Counted from the stretch's first letter, positions 1 through 12,431 are shown. The stretch: 64,000 nt of DNA from Rhynchopus sp. YZ270_cl-10 (GCA_964035575.1 OZ037833.1:1736001-1800000); one strand, 5' to 3'. A program made the numbers and translations. The notes: generated by a model from the letters alone, not told the origin.

Positions 1-652
1 CAACTCTTACGTATTTGCGCAGGAAAACAAATCAACAAACAAAATGGGGGGGAAATAATAGCAGTCTAATCAGCCCACGAAATGAAACACACACAAAAAA
101 AAATAATAAAAACGGGGTTTACCTGGGCTCAAGAAAGGGTGTTACGTTATAGACCCTGTTGCACCCGTTTTTCATCTCATAAATGAAAAGAAGAAGGGAA
201 AAAAAAAAACGAGAAAGTTGTTAATACCCCCGACACCAGTGGATGCAGGCGCTATGAAAAAAAATGGAAAAACTGGTTCTAGACCCGGGTGGTATTTTGC
301 GGTTGGTGTCCTAAGAAAGAGTGGGGCGGAGCGAGAGAAGTGCCCCACATTCTAGGAGTACCGTTACAACAAGACATAGTTGCAGATATGTTCTCTTTTT
401 TTGCTTTTTTGCTTTTTTTGTTGTTTTTTGCCGCCTGTCTCATAGTTGTCTTCCCTCTGCCGAGCATTTTTTGCTAGCTTTGCACTCAAGGCTTCAGATA
501 TTCAGACAACAGCCAAACTTTTTACATTACGAGGAGAAAAAAATGCCCCATGAAAAATTCTACAAGGTTAGATAGATCACCCACCCCTTCCCCCTTTTTT
601 ATGTCCTCAACACATTCCCACCCCTGTCCACTTTTCTTTTTCACTTTTTACT
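1..652. other. Spacer, no gene seen
   Basis: The stretch is rich in A and T homopolymers and has no convincing coding region. At about 210-255 there is a degenerate piece resembling the dispersed GAAGTTGAAAGTGCAAACGCC repeat. It lies downstream of the Npl4-like gene and may hold its 3' UTR. Confidence 0.5.
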
Positions 653-1812
653 TCAGAGGAGACCGCACTGCCCTTTGATGAGCGTCTCGTAGCCTTGGAT
701 GGCTTCGTTGTCCTTCTTGACAATGGCGTCTATGAGAACGGGCATTTCCCTGTTGACATCGAGAGAGTCTGCAAGGAAGAGGAGCAGAGGGAAGTCTGCC
801 ATCTGCTCTGTGAAGGGGCGTGCACGGCGCTTTGCATCCTGCAGGAAGATCTTGACGTTGTTCCATGTTGGTGGTGCGTCGCCAGGCCGTGTCGGGCGGA
901 TGAATCTGTTCCCAATTCTGTCCGACGTAAAGCCCCCGATCGGGACCGGCACCGTAAACCACACAGTGTCCACATCATAGGTGCTCTCCTTCGACACTAA
1001 GGTCTTTCCTGCGCCAGGCTTGCCCTCTTTCTGTTGTGAAAAAAAAAATTGAAAATTTTGAATCCGCGTTCACATACCTCCTGCACTGCCTCCAGCTCAC
1101 GCTCGGAGTGGACAAACTTTGGTGTTGCGCCTTCAGAGAGGGTACCTTCTCTGAAGATGTCGACGCATTGCTTGGAGACTTGGTAGCCTTCGACGTTGAT
1201 GCTTTGCTGGTCCTGCCCGATGCGCACTTGCACAAGGCAGCAGTGGTGGCCGTACTTCGCTTGCTGCTCCGCACAGAGGAGCACCTCCTGCGCTGTAAGC
1301 ACGGGGTCCTCCGGGGACGCGTACGGTGCCGAAACCATAAGCCCCACACGCTGCAGGCCAAGAAGCTTTGCTACCTTGTCAGCCTTCTCTATCCGCGAAT
1401 CGGGAAGAAGCTTTAAATGGTCCGGCTTGCACTCCTGTTCCGGTTCATAGCAGGTATGAACGTGAGAGACACCATCCTTCACAGTTCCGTAGAGAATGGC
1501 TGCCCGCAAAAACGAAAAGTTTCTTGTCCGCAGAAACGACTGAAACATATCAGCAGTGTCGCTGTCTACCTCTACCTTGGTGACGGTGTCGCTCTTCTTC
1601 TGTCGCATGATGCGCTGGTATTTGTTGACAATCTCCTCGTACTCCTTCATCTGAATCTGCTTTGGAGGGTCGGAGAAGTACTTCCCGCCGATGACCTTTC
1701 CCTTTTTTTCTTTTGGCGCTGCGGGGGCGGTGCCTTCAGCTTTCTGCCGCGCATTACGCTCGGCATGCTGCCTTCTAATCTCTGCAAGCTGCTCCTGCAT
1801 ACTGGGTTGCAT
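653..1812 (-). CDS. NPL4: Npl4-like MPN-domain protein (p97/Cdc48 cofactor family)
   Basis: Two exons joined over a 47-bp GT-AG intron (1031-1077, donor GTATGT) give 370 residues. The middle shows the Npl4 core: an FLRTRNFSFLRAAILYG stretch, then KLLGLQRVGLMVSAP, VEGYQVSKQC and, after the intron, DVDTVWFTVPVPI and PLLLFLADS, in the order known for the catalytically dead MPN domain and C-terminal domain of Npl4. In known relatives Npl4 pairs with Ufd1 on Cdc48/p97 to unfold ubiquitylated proteins in nucleus, cytosol and at the ER. The usual N-terminal ubiquitin-like domain and the zinc-binding part are not seen. Residues 1-60 are a charged helical segment, so either the protein is shortened or further upstream exons were missed. 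I chose Met at 1812 because the open frame above it is low-complexity. It is the last gene of the minus-strand array in this window. Confidence 0.72.
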
Positions 1813-3678
1813 TGCAATAGGGTATTTGTTGCGTCTGAATCTGACAGTTGATAGGTGGAAGGGAGAGGGGAGAGGGGAGAGGAGGGAAAATGGTGTTCTT
1901 TTTTTTTTGGAAAGTTGCCCGAAAACGTATCGGCAAAATAAAAAACAAAATCTGACGCATTCTGCAATAGTGGAATATAAAGAAGAAACCAGATGAAGGA
2001 GATGCCCTTGTTGTGCATCTGAAGGGTGGGGGGGGGGAACCTTAAAGGGGGGGTGAGCTGTGTTTTTATTTTGTTCTCGGGAGAGAAAGAAGGTACCTTC
2101 GCGTGGTATAACCCTCGCGGTGGTGAACGTCACTGATTGTTTGTTAAGTTGCGGTATTCCTCCAAAAGCACAACTGGGGGGGGAGGGGAGGGCAGAACCA
2201 CTCCAAAAGAAAAAAGAGGAAAAAAAGGGGGGAAAATTGATAACGTGCAACGACATCTTTGCTTCTTTATCGTGTGATGGTGCACACATTTTCTTTGGTT
2301 ATTGACATTTCTTTTTGAATTTTTCAACCTCGCAAATCGTATATTCTGATTTTCGTACGTGTTGCCTGATCTATCTCCAAAATAAAATAAAAAAAAATAA
2401 AAATATGACTTGAAAAATACAAAACCCTTGCAGAGTCACCAACAAACGACAAAAGAACAGCTGGGAAAGCTGTGAACCTAAGCCTGAGTGGGCGGGCTTG
2501 GTCACCTTTTAAAAAACTCCCCCTTGCCCACACGCAACTGCCACCCAATGCCATTGAGGAAAAGCGGTCGTGACTGTTTGGGTTCAAACCCGTGACAATG
2601 CGCCAAAAAAAAGGTCTTTTTTTTGTTTTGATAAATTGTTAGAAATAGTGTAGTTGCCTGTACAAAAGCTCTTGGGTTGAACAGATGATCCTACGTGCTT
2701 AGTCACCTTGAAAACCAAAAAAAGGGATGATGTGTGCTATTGCAAACCCGACAAATGCTGTTGTACAAGAAAAAATGAAAAACAAAATCCGTAAAGCGAA
2801 GGTGGGAGAGGGGGAGAGAGAGAGGAGCGAAATAGCTTCTGCGGATGCAGGCACCTGTTTATTTTTGTTCTTTCTTTTTTTCTTCTTTTCTGTTGTGACA
2901 ATCACCCAATGAGATAGCATATGTACTCATATATTACTACTGTTCGGTAAGGTCATGTCTTTTTACAATTTGATTTAAAAAAAATGGAAAAGAAGAGCAA
3001 AGCTGACAGGACATCGTACGACCCCTTAACCGAGGGCACTTTGATGCAGAACGCGTTGCAAAATATAAAAAAGGAACAGATTTCTGACCAGTGTAGGATT
3101 TACCCTTTCTGACAAAAGTAAAGAAACTTAAGATGGCTTGAGAAGCATTGGAGAACTCACTCCGACACTCGGTTGGGCTGCTCTATGAAGGACGACCCAA
3201 AAAAAGCCCCTTTTTTTCAGTCATAATTTTCTTAAATATACAGATGAAGAATGGAACGGACAGACGGAGACTGACAGACTGGTTTTTTTTTTAAATTCTC
3301 CCGTTGTAAATCCATGATAGGATTATCTCCAACGACAAACGAAAAAACGGAACAAAAAAAAAAAGGATTTTTTTTTGTAAGATGCAACTTAAGCCGCACA
3401 GTGCCTAGTCACCTTTTTAAAATGGGGTGAAGTTTTGTTGAAATGTGGCAAAAACGCTTCTCCGGCTGCGAGCGAAAAAGCACATTCAGGATTAGCAGGA
3501 CTATAAACTGGGGTCCTACCACTAGGGTGAAGGGAAGAGGGGAAGAATCACTTTACTGAGTGCAGACAACTCCACGAAACTCAGCAAAACAGAAGAATCA
3601 TATTTTTTTTTTTGCGCATTTTTTTTTTTTAGATAAAATCCTCAACTGTGTTCACTCTTTCTTGTATTTGTGTTGTGT
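1813..3678. other. Spacer with dispersed short repeats
   Basis: No gene is supported. Copies of the GCTTAGTCACC repeat family lie at 2473-2506 and 2684-2707 (plus-strand view), and a Pol III B-box-like GGGTTCAAACCCG is at about 2578-2590. A 43-codon plus-strand frame at 2984-3112 has no further support. Confidence 0.5.
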
Positions 3679-4773
3679 CAGGCTTTTTTCTAAATCGGGT
3701 CCAAAATTTCCCAAAAACCGAAAATCAATAGTAAAAAAAGTGCGCAACATACCTGTGCATTTTCCCCCAAAAAAAGTGCGTTCCCCCCCCCCTGAAAGTG
3801 CGTTTTGTCGCATTTCCGAGCCGATCCCGGCATGTGGTGGGGTCATTTTGGAAAAATGGACATTTTTTTGAGTAGTTGAATTTAGGGTGACGGTCTCGAA
3901 AACACTTCGCCGGTTCGTGTGCACGTGAAGCATGCTACGGGTTTAACGCCATCGCGTGTACGCAACACCTGCGCCGCTGTGACACTTCGCTGGTTCGTGT
4001 GGTTATGATAACGAAACGGTCTACACATGCGTTGCACACAACGGTCTTCGTATACGATACACACAACGCTCTGTATAAGCGATACACGCGTTAACGGCAA
4101 CGTGTGGTTACCAAGCGCTGCCCACCTTCGGTGGGCAGCGACAACGGCGTCCTAGCGCCGCGGAAACACTCTTGCAGGCTCGTGTGGTTGATAACGGAAC
4201 GGTCTACACATGCGTTGCACACAACGGTCTTCGTATACGATACACACAACGCTATGTATATGCGATACACGCGTTAACCGTAACGTGTGGTTACCAAACG
4301 CAGCCCACCATCGGTGGGCTGCTGCAACTCGTACCGTGTGTGGCCCATGCATGGTTCTCACAGCTCGCTGGCACGTTTCCCAAGCCGGAAACCCGGTTAC
4401 CTGCCTGAAGAACCGAGTTTTTGGCCAAAACGCCTGTTTTGCCTGTAGAACCCTTAAGATACACGTGTTTTGCTAAGGCAAAAAGGGGTACTCGCGACAC
4501 CCTGGAATCAGGGTCTGCCAGGGGTCCCAGCTTGCAGGCGGAGGAAAAATAGAACTGTGTTATTTTTTTCTTCAAAAATGTTGTTTTTGGACAGTTTGAG
4601 GACATGACGACCACCATTTTTTTTTTCTCGGTCACTTTATCCCTAAGAAACCCACCTACCTTCTACCGAGTAAAAAAAGTGCGCTGGGTGGGACCTTATA
4701 GCCGGGAAATAAAGTGCGCACATTTTATTTTTTCAAAACCCCAATATCAATACCTGATTTAGAAAAAAGCCTG
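3679..4773. mobile_element. hAT-like non-autonomous DNA transposon, 1095 bp
   Basis: The ends are near-perfect terminal inverted repeats beginning CAGGCTTTTTTCTAAATC, and the element is bounded by an exact 8-bp target-site duplication TGTTGTGT (3671-3678 and 4774-4781). TIRs starting CAGG with 8-bp duplications are the signature of the hAT superfamily. There is no transposase frame, so it must have been moved in trans. It holds a minus-orientation copy of the roughly 70-bp ATTGACCCCACCACAG module (about 3810-3870) shared with other elements in this window, and an internal duplicated segment with hairpins (3900-4330). The intact target duplication suggests fairly recent insertion. Confidence 0.85.
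3900..4330. repeat. Internal direct duplication (period about 184 bp) with conserved hairpins
   Basis: Two long copies begin at about 3982 and 4166, and a short third start (CACTTCGCCGGTTCGTGTG) lies at about 3902. Each long copy carries ACACATGCGTTGCACACAAC, a CGTATACGATACACACAACG block and, near its end, a 10-11 bp hairpin with a 3-nt loop (4116-4140 and 4299-4322). The stems differ by a paired T-to-A and A-to-T change that keeps the base pair, so the fold rather than the letters is retained. It lies wholly within the hAT-like element. Confidence 0.8.
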
Positions 4774-5091
4774 TGTTGTGTGTGTGTTTTTTTTTTTTTT
4801 TTTTTGTTTTTTTGACAACCCCAAACCGCCCTAGCCAACAATCGTTTTCAGTAGTGTCTCTCTCATATTGAGAGTGCTGAAATAAATGCGGGGAAAAAAG
4901 AAAGGTTTTGGTGAGATAAACCAAAGCCTCTCGATGCTAAGTCACCTTAGCGTGGTATGCGGATGGCAAGCTGTTACCTAATTACATAAAAAAGGGGGTT
5001 AACTTCTCCAACGTCCAACTTTGCATTCTCGTTAATACCCACTTTTTGAAAAAATGGGTAGAGAATGGGCATTGGGGTGGGTAGAGAAAAC

Positions 5092-5734
5092 CAGAGGTTT
5101 TTTTACGGGGGGGTGGGGGGGGGGGTTTCACCCCCCCCCCCCCACGATTTTTTTTCCGGCTTTTGGGGGGGTGAAAATAAAAATTTTTTTTGGAAAATAA
5201 AAAAAAAATCTTGATGGTGTTCTCTTACTCTCCCCCCGATACCTTTCTCGCGCCCCAAGAACCATCTAAGGGAGTTAGAGGGTGGGCGTGTTTTCCTAGA
5301 ATTTGACGGACGGAGCTCGTAGAACCCAACGAGGAATGAGAAAAAAGGATAGGGCGAAATCATAAAAGTAGCGTACCGTGCGCCTGCGGCGCAAGCTTAC
5401 TGTAAATTGTATGAGATGGTACTGGGTACTTAACTCAAAAAAGTGGACGGCATCTAAAAATTTCCGCCTGCGGCGCGGCAGCCCTGACCCAGTTTCCCCC
5501 TTTTCTTGTTCAGTCGGCAGGATCACTTGGCCCTTACACTGATGTTGACCAAAAGCCAAGAACTCGTCCATTTCGTCAAATTGACCCCACCACAGCGCGG
5601 ACGGATTCCAAAAATCCCCCACGAACCAGCTTCTCCAGGGGCTTCGCGCGCGAAGCGCGCGAAAAATTTTGCAACCCGAAAAACACCTCACCCCCCCCTA
5701 AGGTCAAAAAAACCGGTCCCAAAAAAAACCTCTG
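5092..5734. mobile_element. hAT-like non-autonomous DNA transposon, 643 bp
   Basis: The inverted ends read CAGAGGTTTTTTT and are flanked by an exact 8-bp duplication GAGAAAAC (5084-5091 and 5735-5742). Inside are long G and C runs, two GCGCCTGCGGCGC-type motifs (5390-5402, 5465-5476), the roughly 70-bp module CCAAGAACTCGTCCATTTCG...TTGACCCCACCACAG (about 5541-5612) and a self-complementary GCGCGCGAAGCGCGCG (about 5645-5662). No coding capacity is seen. Confidence 0.85.
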
Positions 5735-7743
5735 GAGAAAACCCCTAAAAAAAAAATAAAAAACCTGCTTTTGCCATCTGACAAGATGGCACAGAGATTT
5801 AGTTCTGTGGGGGGGTGGGGAGGTTCGGTGGAAATGGGTGTCTTCGTTAATGAGAACTCCCCAGAGGGGGGAAAAAAGAAAGCTTGAAAGATGAAGGCAC
5901 CTCTCGTGCACGCACATCTTAAAAATAAAAATAAAAATGGAAATGAAAAAGCTGCTGAGAGTGCAAAAAACCCCCCACACTACACAGCGGTCAAGACCCC
6001 CTACTCTTTCCGACGTAACATTACCTTATACAATTACCCCTTACTCTGAGAATTCAACCCTGATTATTCACAAAAAAAAATAAAATAAAAGTGTAAAGAT
6101 GAACCTAAGTCTCGCAGTGCATAGGTTACACCTAACACAAACCCCAAAGAAATAGTGATGAATGGGCCCCACCGGGCACACACAAGCACCCTACCCGTCA
6201 AAAAACCAGTCCCAGTTAGATGACTGTGTTTCCTCTGCACAATAAAGAAGGAGGGGAGTGGGGGGGGATTCATAAAATGAACCTACACCTACACAACGGT
6301 GAAAGTAAAACCACGAGTCAAAAGTCAAGTCATTTACTTCATCGTCGTGAACCTAGCTTCTCGAGTTTCGTTGCATAAAAAAAAAAATTGTTTTGACTAG
6401 AAATACAAAGTCCTCTGGCAATGTACCTTGCAGTTCTAGGTCCACTTCGTGATTTACATCTGGATAAAAAGGAGAAAAAAATGCGCAAATCCGTCAAGGT
6501 GGCAGTACAATCTAGTTTTAACCCGCATCCCAATGATATATATTTTCTGCTGCAAAAACTGTCGGAACAGCGGTTCGGCTTCCCCCATGTTTCTTTGTTT
6601 CATTTCTGAGGTGATACCCACTTTCCTTTGTGGCTGTTTTGCAGTTGATTTTTACCCTTCCCCTTTCCCCATAGCTTACCACATTTGACCACCCAAAGTC
6701 CTCTAACCATGCGAAGAAAGAAATGGAGCAAGCTGTGACATCAGCGCTTCCATCGTTCTGAGCTTGGCATTTTTTAATTTGCTCGCTACGATGTATCCGT
6801 TTTTTGAACTAACGTGACGTCACCACAGCGAGGACCTGGGTCGGGACAAAACCATCTATGCCTAGGGGGGGGAGGGTGGGGCTTTCTAATCTCAACTAGC
6901 GATGTGCATTACTTTCTTGAATCCTCAGAACAGTTCCCCGTACACTGAATTTTTTCAGCAACAAGTGTTGTTCGTTGGATTTTCAGATTTTTTTTTTTTG
7001 AAAAATATGTATTTTTTGGTCGAAGAAGAGGCACAAGAGCACTTCAAAAAGTGAAGTTGTGTGGTGAAAAAAAATGATGACCCAACCACACACCAAAGCT
7101 CTCGTTTTATCAACACAAAAAAAAAAGGAGAAAAATATGGCAGATGAACCAACGTGATGAGCAACCTTTAAAAAAACACCCATCCAGACTGTACATGCAT
7201 TGCACATTTCACTTTTCATTTTTTCATATTTTTTTTGGTGTTTTGTTTAGAAACCCTCTGAACTAAGTAACCCCTAGGGTGGGGAGGGGCAAAGATACCT
7301 CGCTATCTCTTGAAGGGGTTGACGGGAGGCTGATCATGCGCAAAGAAAAGGGTGTGAGAAGCACTGGGGAGGGAAAACGGGAGTTAAAAGTGCAAATGCC
7401 GCTGTGGACACAGACACCGTTTCTCCGTTGGGTTGTCGAACCGCAGAGGTGACCACTACATGATACACAATAAAAAAACAAAAACGAAAGCTTGGTAAGA
7501 CGATCATAAGCCTCGTACTTAAGTCACCTTGCAAACTTTTCGTTGCCTTAAAAAGAAAATTGGGAAGATGACTGCGTCTCTCGCGCACACACATCTATAA
7601 AAATAAAGTTAGCTTGGGGGACAAAAAGAGACGCTGAAACAGTGCAAAAAACCTACGGACGCTGGTTCTCCGCGGGTTATCGAACCCCAGAGAGCGCTTC
7701 ATTGGCATATACACGACTAATACAGAACGGATCGACACTACTT
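5735..7743. other. Spacer dense in short dispersed repeat modules
   Basis: No gene is supported. Repeat modules in plus-strand view are: GCACCTCTCGTGCAC type at 5890-5918 and 7567-7595; TACAAAG..CCTCTGG type at 6395-6427; CTTAAGTCACC type at 7501-7528; GTGCAAA(T/C)GCC type at about 7385. Two B-box-like T-arm remnants (GGTTCGATAACC on the minus strand) lie at about 7675-7690 and 7430-7445. The modules recur in similar order, as in decayed composite SINE-like units. Confidence 0.5.
5890..5918 (-). repeat. Dispersed hairpin repeat, GTGCACGAGAGGTGC type
   Basis: On the minus strand the unit reads GATG...GTGCACGAGAGGTGCC...CATC, able to fold into a stem closed by GATG/CATC with a GAGAG-like loop. 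Relatives in the same orientation lie at 7567-7595, 13057-13080, 34880-34910 (degenerate), 52210-52237 and 53161-53187. Confidence 0.6.
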
Positions 7744-10700
7744 TCACAACGGACATAGAAGCCTCCGATCGTCGCCTTCGAACTCAGACTCGGTATCGGA
7801 ATTGTCCACGTTAACTTGAATGCTCGACAGCTGATTTAAAGTGTGGGGTTGGCAGATCAACACTCAACTCAAAAGAGACATACCTGACCTGCGTTTTCTA
7901 AGCCATCCAGGTCTGCGAAGGAACCACTCCTTTCACGCGCTCGCCTGAACGACGCGCATGCTTGGCGAATCACCTGTTTGTTTTTATATTTTTTCAAAAA
8001 ATTCTGCATCAAAACTTTGTTAAGTGGCCCCTGAAACTGTTGGAATAGTGCAGCCAAGCTCTTCATTTTTTACCCCACCTCCGCAAACAAAAAGCACACC
8101 TTCTGCGGACTGCTTGCACTGTTGTACTGCACGTGCCCAGAGGAGTTTCTTCTGTGCCCTGCGGGGACACGACCTTCATAGTGAAAGGCACCCTTTTCTG
8201 ACGGGGGGTGGAGGTCCATGACGTAGAAGGCCTGCATGAAGTCTGAGTAGGTGACTATGGAGTCGCCGTCGTAGTCGAGGTACATGAGCATGGACTGGAG
8301 CTGGTTGTTTGAGAGTGGCCAGACGCTGAGGGTAGCCTTGTTGCGCTTTGTGTCGTCGTGCGTGGTCAGACGTGAGCGTACATGATCCGCAGTCTCCCCA
8401 TACAACACCGCCACGGCAGCTATCTCAGCACGCTCTGCCGCACTGCCGGGCTCACTCTCAAAGTGATGCGTCACACGGCGTGAAGGAGACTGCAGTGGCG
8501 TCAAGTTAAGACGTTTAATCGCCGCCCGCAAGTCCTCCGTCCCAAGAATCCCATCATCATCGGTGTCAAAGATCCGAAACGCAACCAGCGGTGTGCTGCA
8601 CCGCCGCACCAAGTCTTTCAAACGCTGGCACAGCCAGTGGTCCCACATATGAAATGTGTTCTCATACTCCACCCACTCCCCAGGGCCGTCCTCAGCATCC
8701 TCCTCCACAATGTCGACGTGGATACCAAGGGTGGAGGACTTCGCAAAGACTTTGTTCCACCCATCGCGGCGAAGGTATCCCGGAATGCCGCCCTCCTTAT
8801 CCAGGTGGCAGAACAGCTGGAACACAACGTCGCTTGTGAGCTGAATCTGCAGGTCCGTCATCATCAGGGCAAAGAAGCGCGGGTAGTGCACCGTGTCGTG
8901 GTGTGCTGAGGCATGGTCGAACAGTGCGCCTGCATCGCCACCCCACTTCGCCTTCGACCTGTGCAGAGCCCACTGCGTCAGGTAAGGTGCCCACTTTCTG
9001 AAGAGACGGTCCTCTAGGGGGATTGAGTAGCGTTTCAGGAAGACGCAGAACGGGATCGACATTGTGGGGTAGGGTGCCCAGACGGCCTCGGCGAGGAAAG
9101 GGCGGAGGAAGGCCCAGGCCATGTCGCAGCCGGACACGTCGCGCATGATGCGGCACCAGTCGAGGCAGCCGATGGTGCCGGTCTGGCCGCGCCCTTCATC
9201 GAGTGCGGAGCATACGTTCATGAGGCGGTGCCGGTGGTTGTGCACGAAGTCGCGTATCATGCGCAGCACCTCCTGCACAACAGACGGCTCGGCCTCCTCC
9301 ACAGTGCCCGCCTCGAAGACCTCCTCCTCGGAGTACACCTTCCACGTATCAAACTCAATGAAGCATTGTGCACCCTGCACACTGTCCGGCGACACACCCT
9401 CCGCAACGTCCTCGTTCTTCAGGGCCACGACCGCAACAGCACCGTCGTTGCGCTGCACACCAGCATAGTACGACGCAGAGAAGATCGTCACCAACATAGA
9501 GTCGTGCGTCACCCCAAACCCGGTGTCCTGCGCCTCGTGCGAGCGGATGAGGAGACGCAGGTTGTTCCTGCGGAGAAACGCTTCTGTGTGGCTCTTGCGG
9601 AACCACACGCCGTTGCCGCGGTCGCTGTTGTGGACGTAGGGTGTTTCCTGCCCGGAGTGGCCGTAGAAGGGCTCCTCATCGATGGGGTCGCTCCAGGTCA
9701 TGTCCGCGATGATGCGCTTGTCTCTGAAGCCAAGGGAGTTTGCGGTTTCGCCCTTGGAGGGGATGGTCGGGATGTCACGCTTTCTGTTGATCAGGTTGAT
9801 GTCCGCGAGGGTCACCGGGTCGCGCGGGACGCCGCCGTGCACAACGAACACCTCGTTCTGGATGACCGTGCAGAGGGGGAGTGCCTTGAAGACCTTGATG
9901 AAGCGGTGGTAGTTCGAGTTGTACTTTGCGAGCGCCTCCTGGCGGAATTCGTAGTTCTCGCACATTGGCTCGTCCTCGTGGTTGCCTCTGTTGAGCATGA
10001 CATACTTCGGATACGCAAGGTGCAGTACAAGCAACAGCAGCACCACCTCACACCCCTTCGGGCCTCTGTCCACAAAGTCGCCATTGAACACATAATGACG
10101 CGACGGCGACGGCATATCAAACTCACGCAAAATACGCAGCAAATCCTCCAACTGTCCATGCAGGTCACCCACCACCACACACCGCGTACGCTCGCAGAGC
10201 GACAGGTGCTGGACGTTGTCCTTGCTCCGCAGGCTGGCCTCGGCGTCAATGAGAATCTTCTTTACGAGGTTCACAGGCACCTTTTCGCCGTGCTCGACAA
10301 CAAGGATGAAGGCCTTGAGGACGTCCTCTCTGTGGGAGTATTGTGAGAGCAGCGTGGGGGATGCGCCACGGTCGCGCGGCCAGATATCGAGGAGTGTCTT
10401 GACGAAGGAGTTGGGGACGTGCGCTGGCATAGACTGGGAGACCTCGAGACGGTCCATCTCTGAGCAGCAGGACATCGTGGTGCGGATGGTGGTCTGCGAC
10501 TCATGCGATGCGGTTTCAAACTCGGCGGGTTTCAGTGTGCCTGCAAGAAGGGGCGAGCCTGGCTCGGAGTGCGGATACACAGAGTGCGTGGGGGAGGGGG
10601 GTGCGGTGTCGTTGTTGTACCCACCACCGCGAGGCGACGGAGAACAGCACGTCCCACTGTCGAGGTTGCTTACCTTGGACACACTACGCCGCTTGCGTTC

Positions 10701-11228
10701 CTGCCAGAGGTCCAGCTGTTTGAACAGATGCAGAAACATCACCCCATACCACCTGCGGTACAACAGCAGATGTTTATACCAGCGCTGCAGCCGTACTGCC
10801 GCGTTTTCTTCTCTATCAGGGTACGCCGCGAGGGACTGTCGGTGGTCCTCACGCATCATGTTGACTGCGGCCTGCACGGTGAGGTCTTTCCCGCGGTACT
10901 TCACTTTGATGGCCTCTGGGCAGCAGCTGAGGAGGGAGGTGGAGGAGAGCGTGGTGGGGCAGGTGGGGCAGCGTTGTCCGTTGCGGGTAGAGTTGCGGCG
11001 ACCCTTCTTCTCAGAGGCCTCAGGGGACCACAGGCCAAAGTCATTGTAGAGGCCGAGCTTGTTGTCCACATTGTCGTTCGTGATCCGCAGGTTCGGGTTC
11101 TTCCCTCGAGGGGCAACTAGAGGATCCGATTTGTGGCTATGTGCGCGCCGTGGTGGCTCCACCCCCGGAGTCTCGCGTGCATGTCGCTGCGGCTGCGGCT
11201 TTCCCTCGCAACAACCCATCCCGCGCAA
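7744..11228 (-). CDS. PPEF: PPEF/RdgC-type Ser/Thr protein phosphatase with IQ motif and EF-hands
   Basis: Three exons give 1101 residues; introns are 7974-8099 (donor GTGTGC) and 7831-7883 (GTATGT), and the joins stay in frame to a stop at 7744. Residues about 140-165 form an IQ-like segment (VRLQRWYKHLLLYRRW), a likely calmodulin site. Residues about 350-660 are a PPP catalytic domain with GDLHGQ, GDFVDRG, RGNHED and HGG, then SASYY, so the metal ligands are present. C-terminal EF-hand loops are visible at DTDDDGILGTED and DYDGDSIVTYSD. This order is that of PPEF/RdgC calcium-linked phosphatases, but the protein is longer than the usual 650-750 residues. If translation starts at the second Met (11219) the protein begins MGCC, a classic dual acylation signal. 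The two small 3' exons add a basic then acidic tail (NVDNSDTESEFEGDD) and are my reconstruction from splice sites and phase. Confidence 0.88.
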
Positions 11229-12273
11229 AAATTTGATATAATTTTACAATTTTTTTTTTATGTGTATATTCGAAAGGAGAGAGAAGGGAATGCACACAAA
11301 CTGAGATCTGCCTTTCCACCGTTTTCTGTGGGGAGGATGGTGTGACAATGAAGGGTTGGTAGAGGGGCTTATTGAGAGAAAAAAAAAAATGGGGAAAGAC
11401 AGCTTTTTTTGAAGTACTTTGACAAGGATTTGTAGTAAAACAATGTCATAATTTTGCCATTTTTTTTTTTTTTTTTTGTATATTTTTGTTTTGTGGTCAT
11501 GACATAATGCCAACAAAAAGTTCCAATAACGTTAAGGAAAGCCTGGGGACCCAGAGATAACGTCGCTAGACCACCACCCGTGTTTACTTTTTTACGGGTG
11601 GCAAAGTGTGTTGTTCAACACAAAAAGGAGGGGGGAACTGTATCCACCGAGAGATTGTATTAGATCCTACACTACGTGGGTTTGAAACAAAAAAAATAGG
11701 CATTTCAACACATGCATTCAATAAATTGAGGGCATAGGTATAGGGGATCAACAAAAAAAATGTTCCCAACTTTCTTTGTGGTATGTTTTGCAAAACGTAA
11801 AAAAAGGCGGTGGAAGAAAGAAAAGTTTTGTAAGGCGGACCTGAGCGTCTCCTGCTTGTCACCTAATAACGAGAAAAAGAGAAAAAAAAAATGTTTCATA
11901 TACTAACTATTCTACTGAATAGAAGGTATAATAGGGTGCACTAAATGTACCCAAACAAAAAATGAAGGAAAGGATCAGAGATGCGTAATGTAGTAGTCTG
12001 CACACAAATAATCAGCCAGGAGTGTGCAGTGGGGGGAAAAAGAGTAGTTGAAACGTGCTAAAATGCATATCAGTCGCGCTCATGCAAAGGGGTGGGACGT
12101 GAGTGGTCCGTACCGTTAAGAGAACGGAGGCGGTTCAGAACCGCTCGGAGAATCACGCGACCTCATTTGCCCCCAGCCTTTTTTACGGCCAAAAAAAAAA
12201 TAATATCTCTGTCGAATCTGTGATATGAGGTGGTGTCAGTTTTAATATTGCTTTTTTTTTTTTTGAAAATTTG

Positions 12274-12431
12274 GGATTAGTGTAAGACACCTGAGGATGA
12301 GCTCCACTATAACATTTTTTCCCCCACTCTTTCAGCATCTTGGTGGGAAACACATGCCCATTGTAGACCCCCTCGCATGTTTTGTCTTTTTTGAACAGAT
12401 TAGTGTTGACACCCGAGGATGAGCTCCACTA
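12274..12431. repeat. Short direct repeat, GAGGATGAGCTCCACTA
   Basis: A roughly 35-bp unit ending ACC(C/T)GAGGATGAGCTCCACTA occurs at 12274-12309 and again at 12398-12431, about 124 bp apart, with ATTAGTGT preceding both. The role is unknown. Confidence 0.7.

Noticed and set aside
2984-3112. A 43-codon plus-strand frame after an A-run (and a similar one at 6481-6609)
   Set aside because: Random spacer of this length yields such frames often. There is no homology, no splice context and both lie against the direction of the gene array.
4110-4325. A CRISPR-like array or structured ncRNA gene at the 184-bp duplication
   Set aside because: There are only two long units and one partial, in a eukaryotic context, wholly inside a transposon with target duplications. 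A passenger duplication explains it better.
7660-7700. A tRNA gene suggested by GGGGTTCGATAACCC followed by an ACCA-like end (minus strand)
   Set aside because: The last T-stem pair is G-A, no A-box or acceptor partner lies upstream, and the piece recurs in degenerate form near 7430 and 35185. It is better seen as repeat debris.
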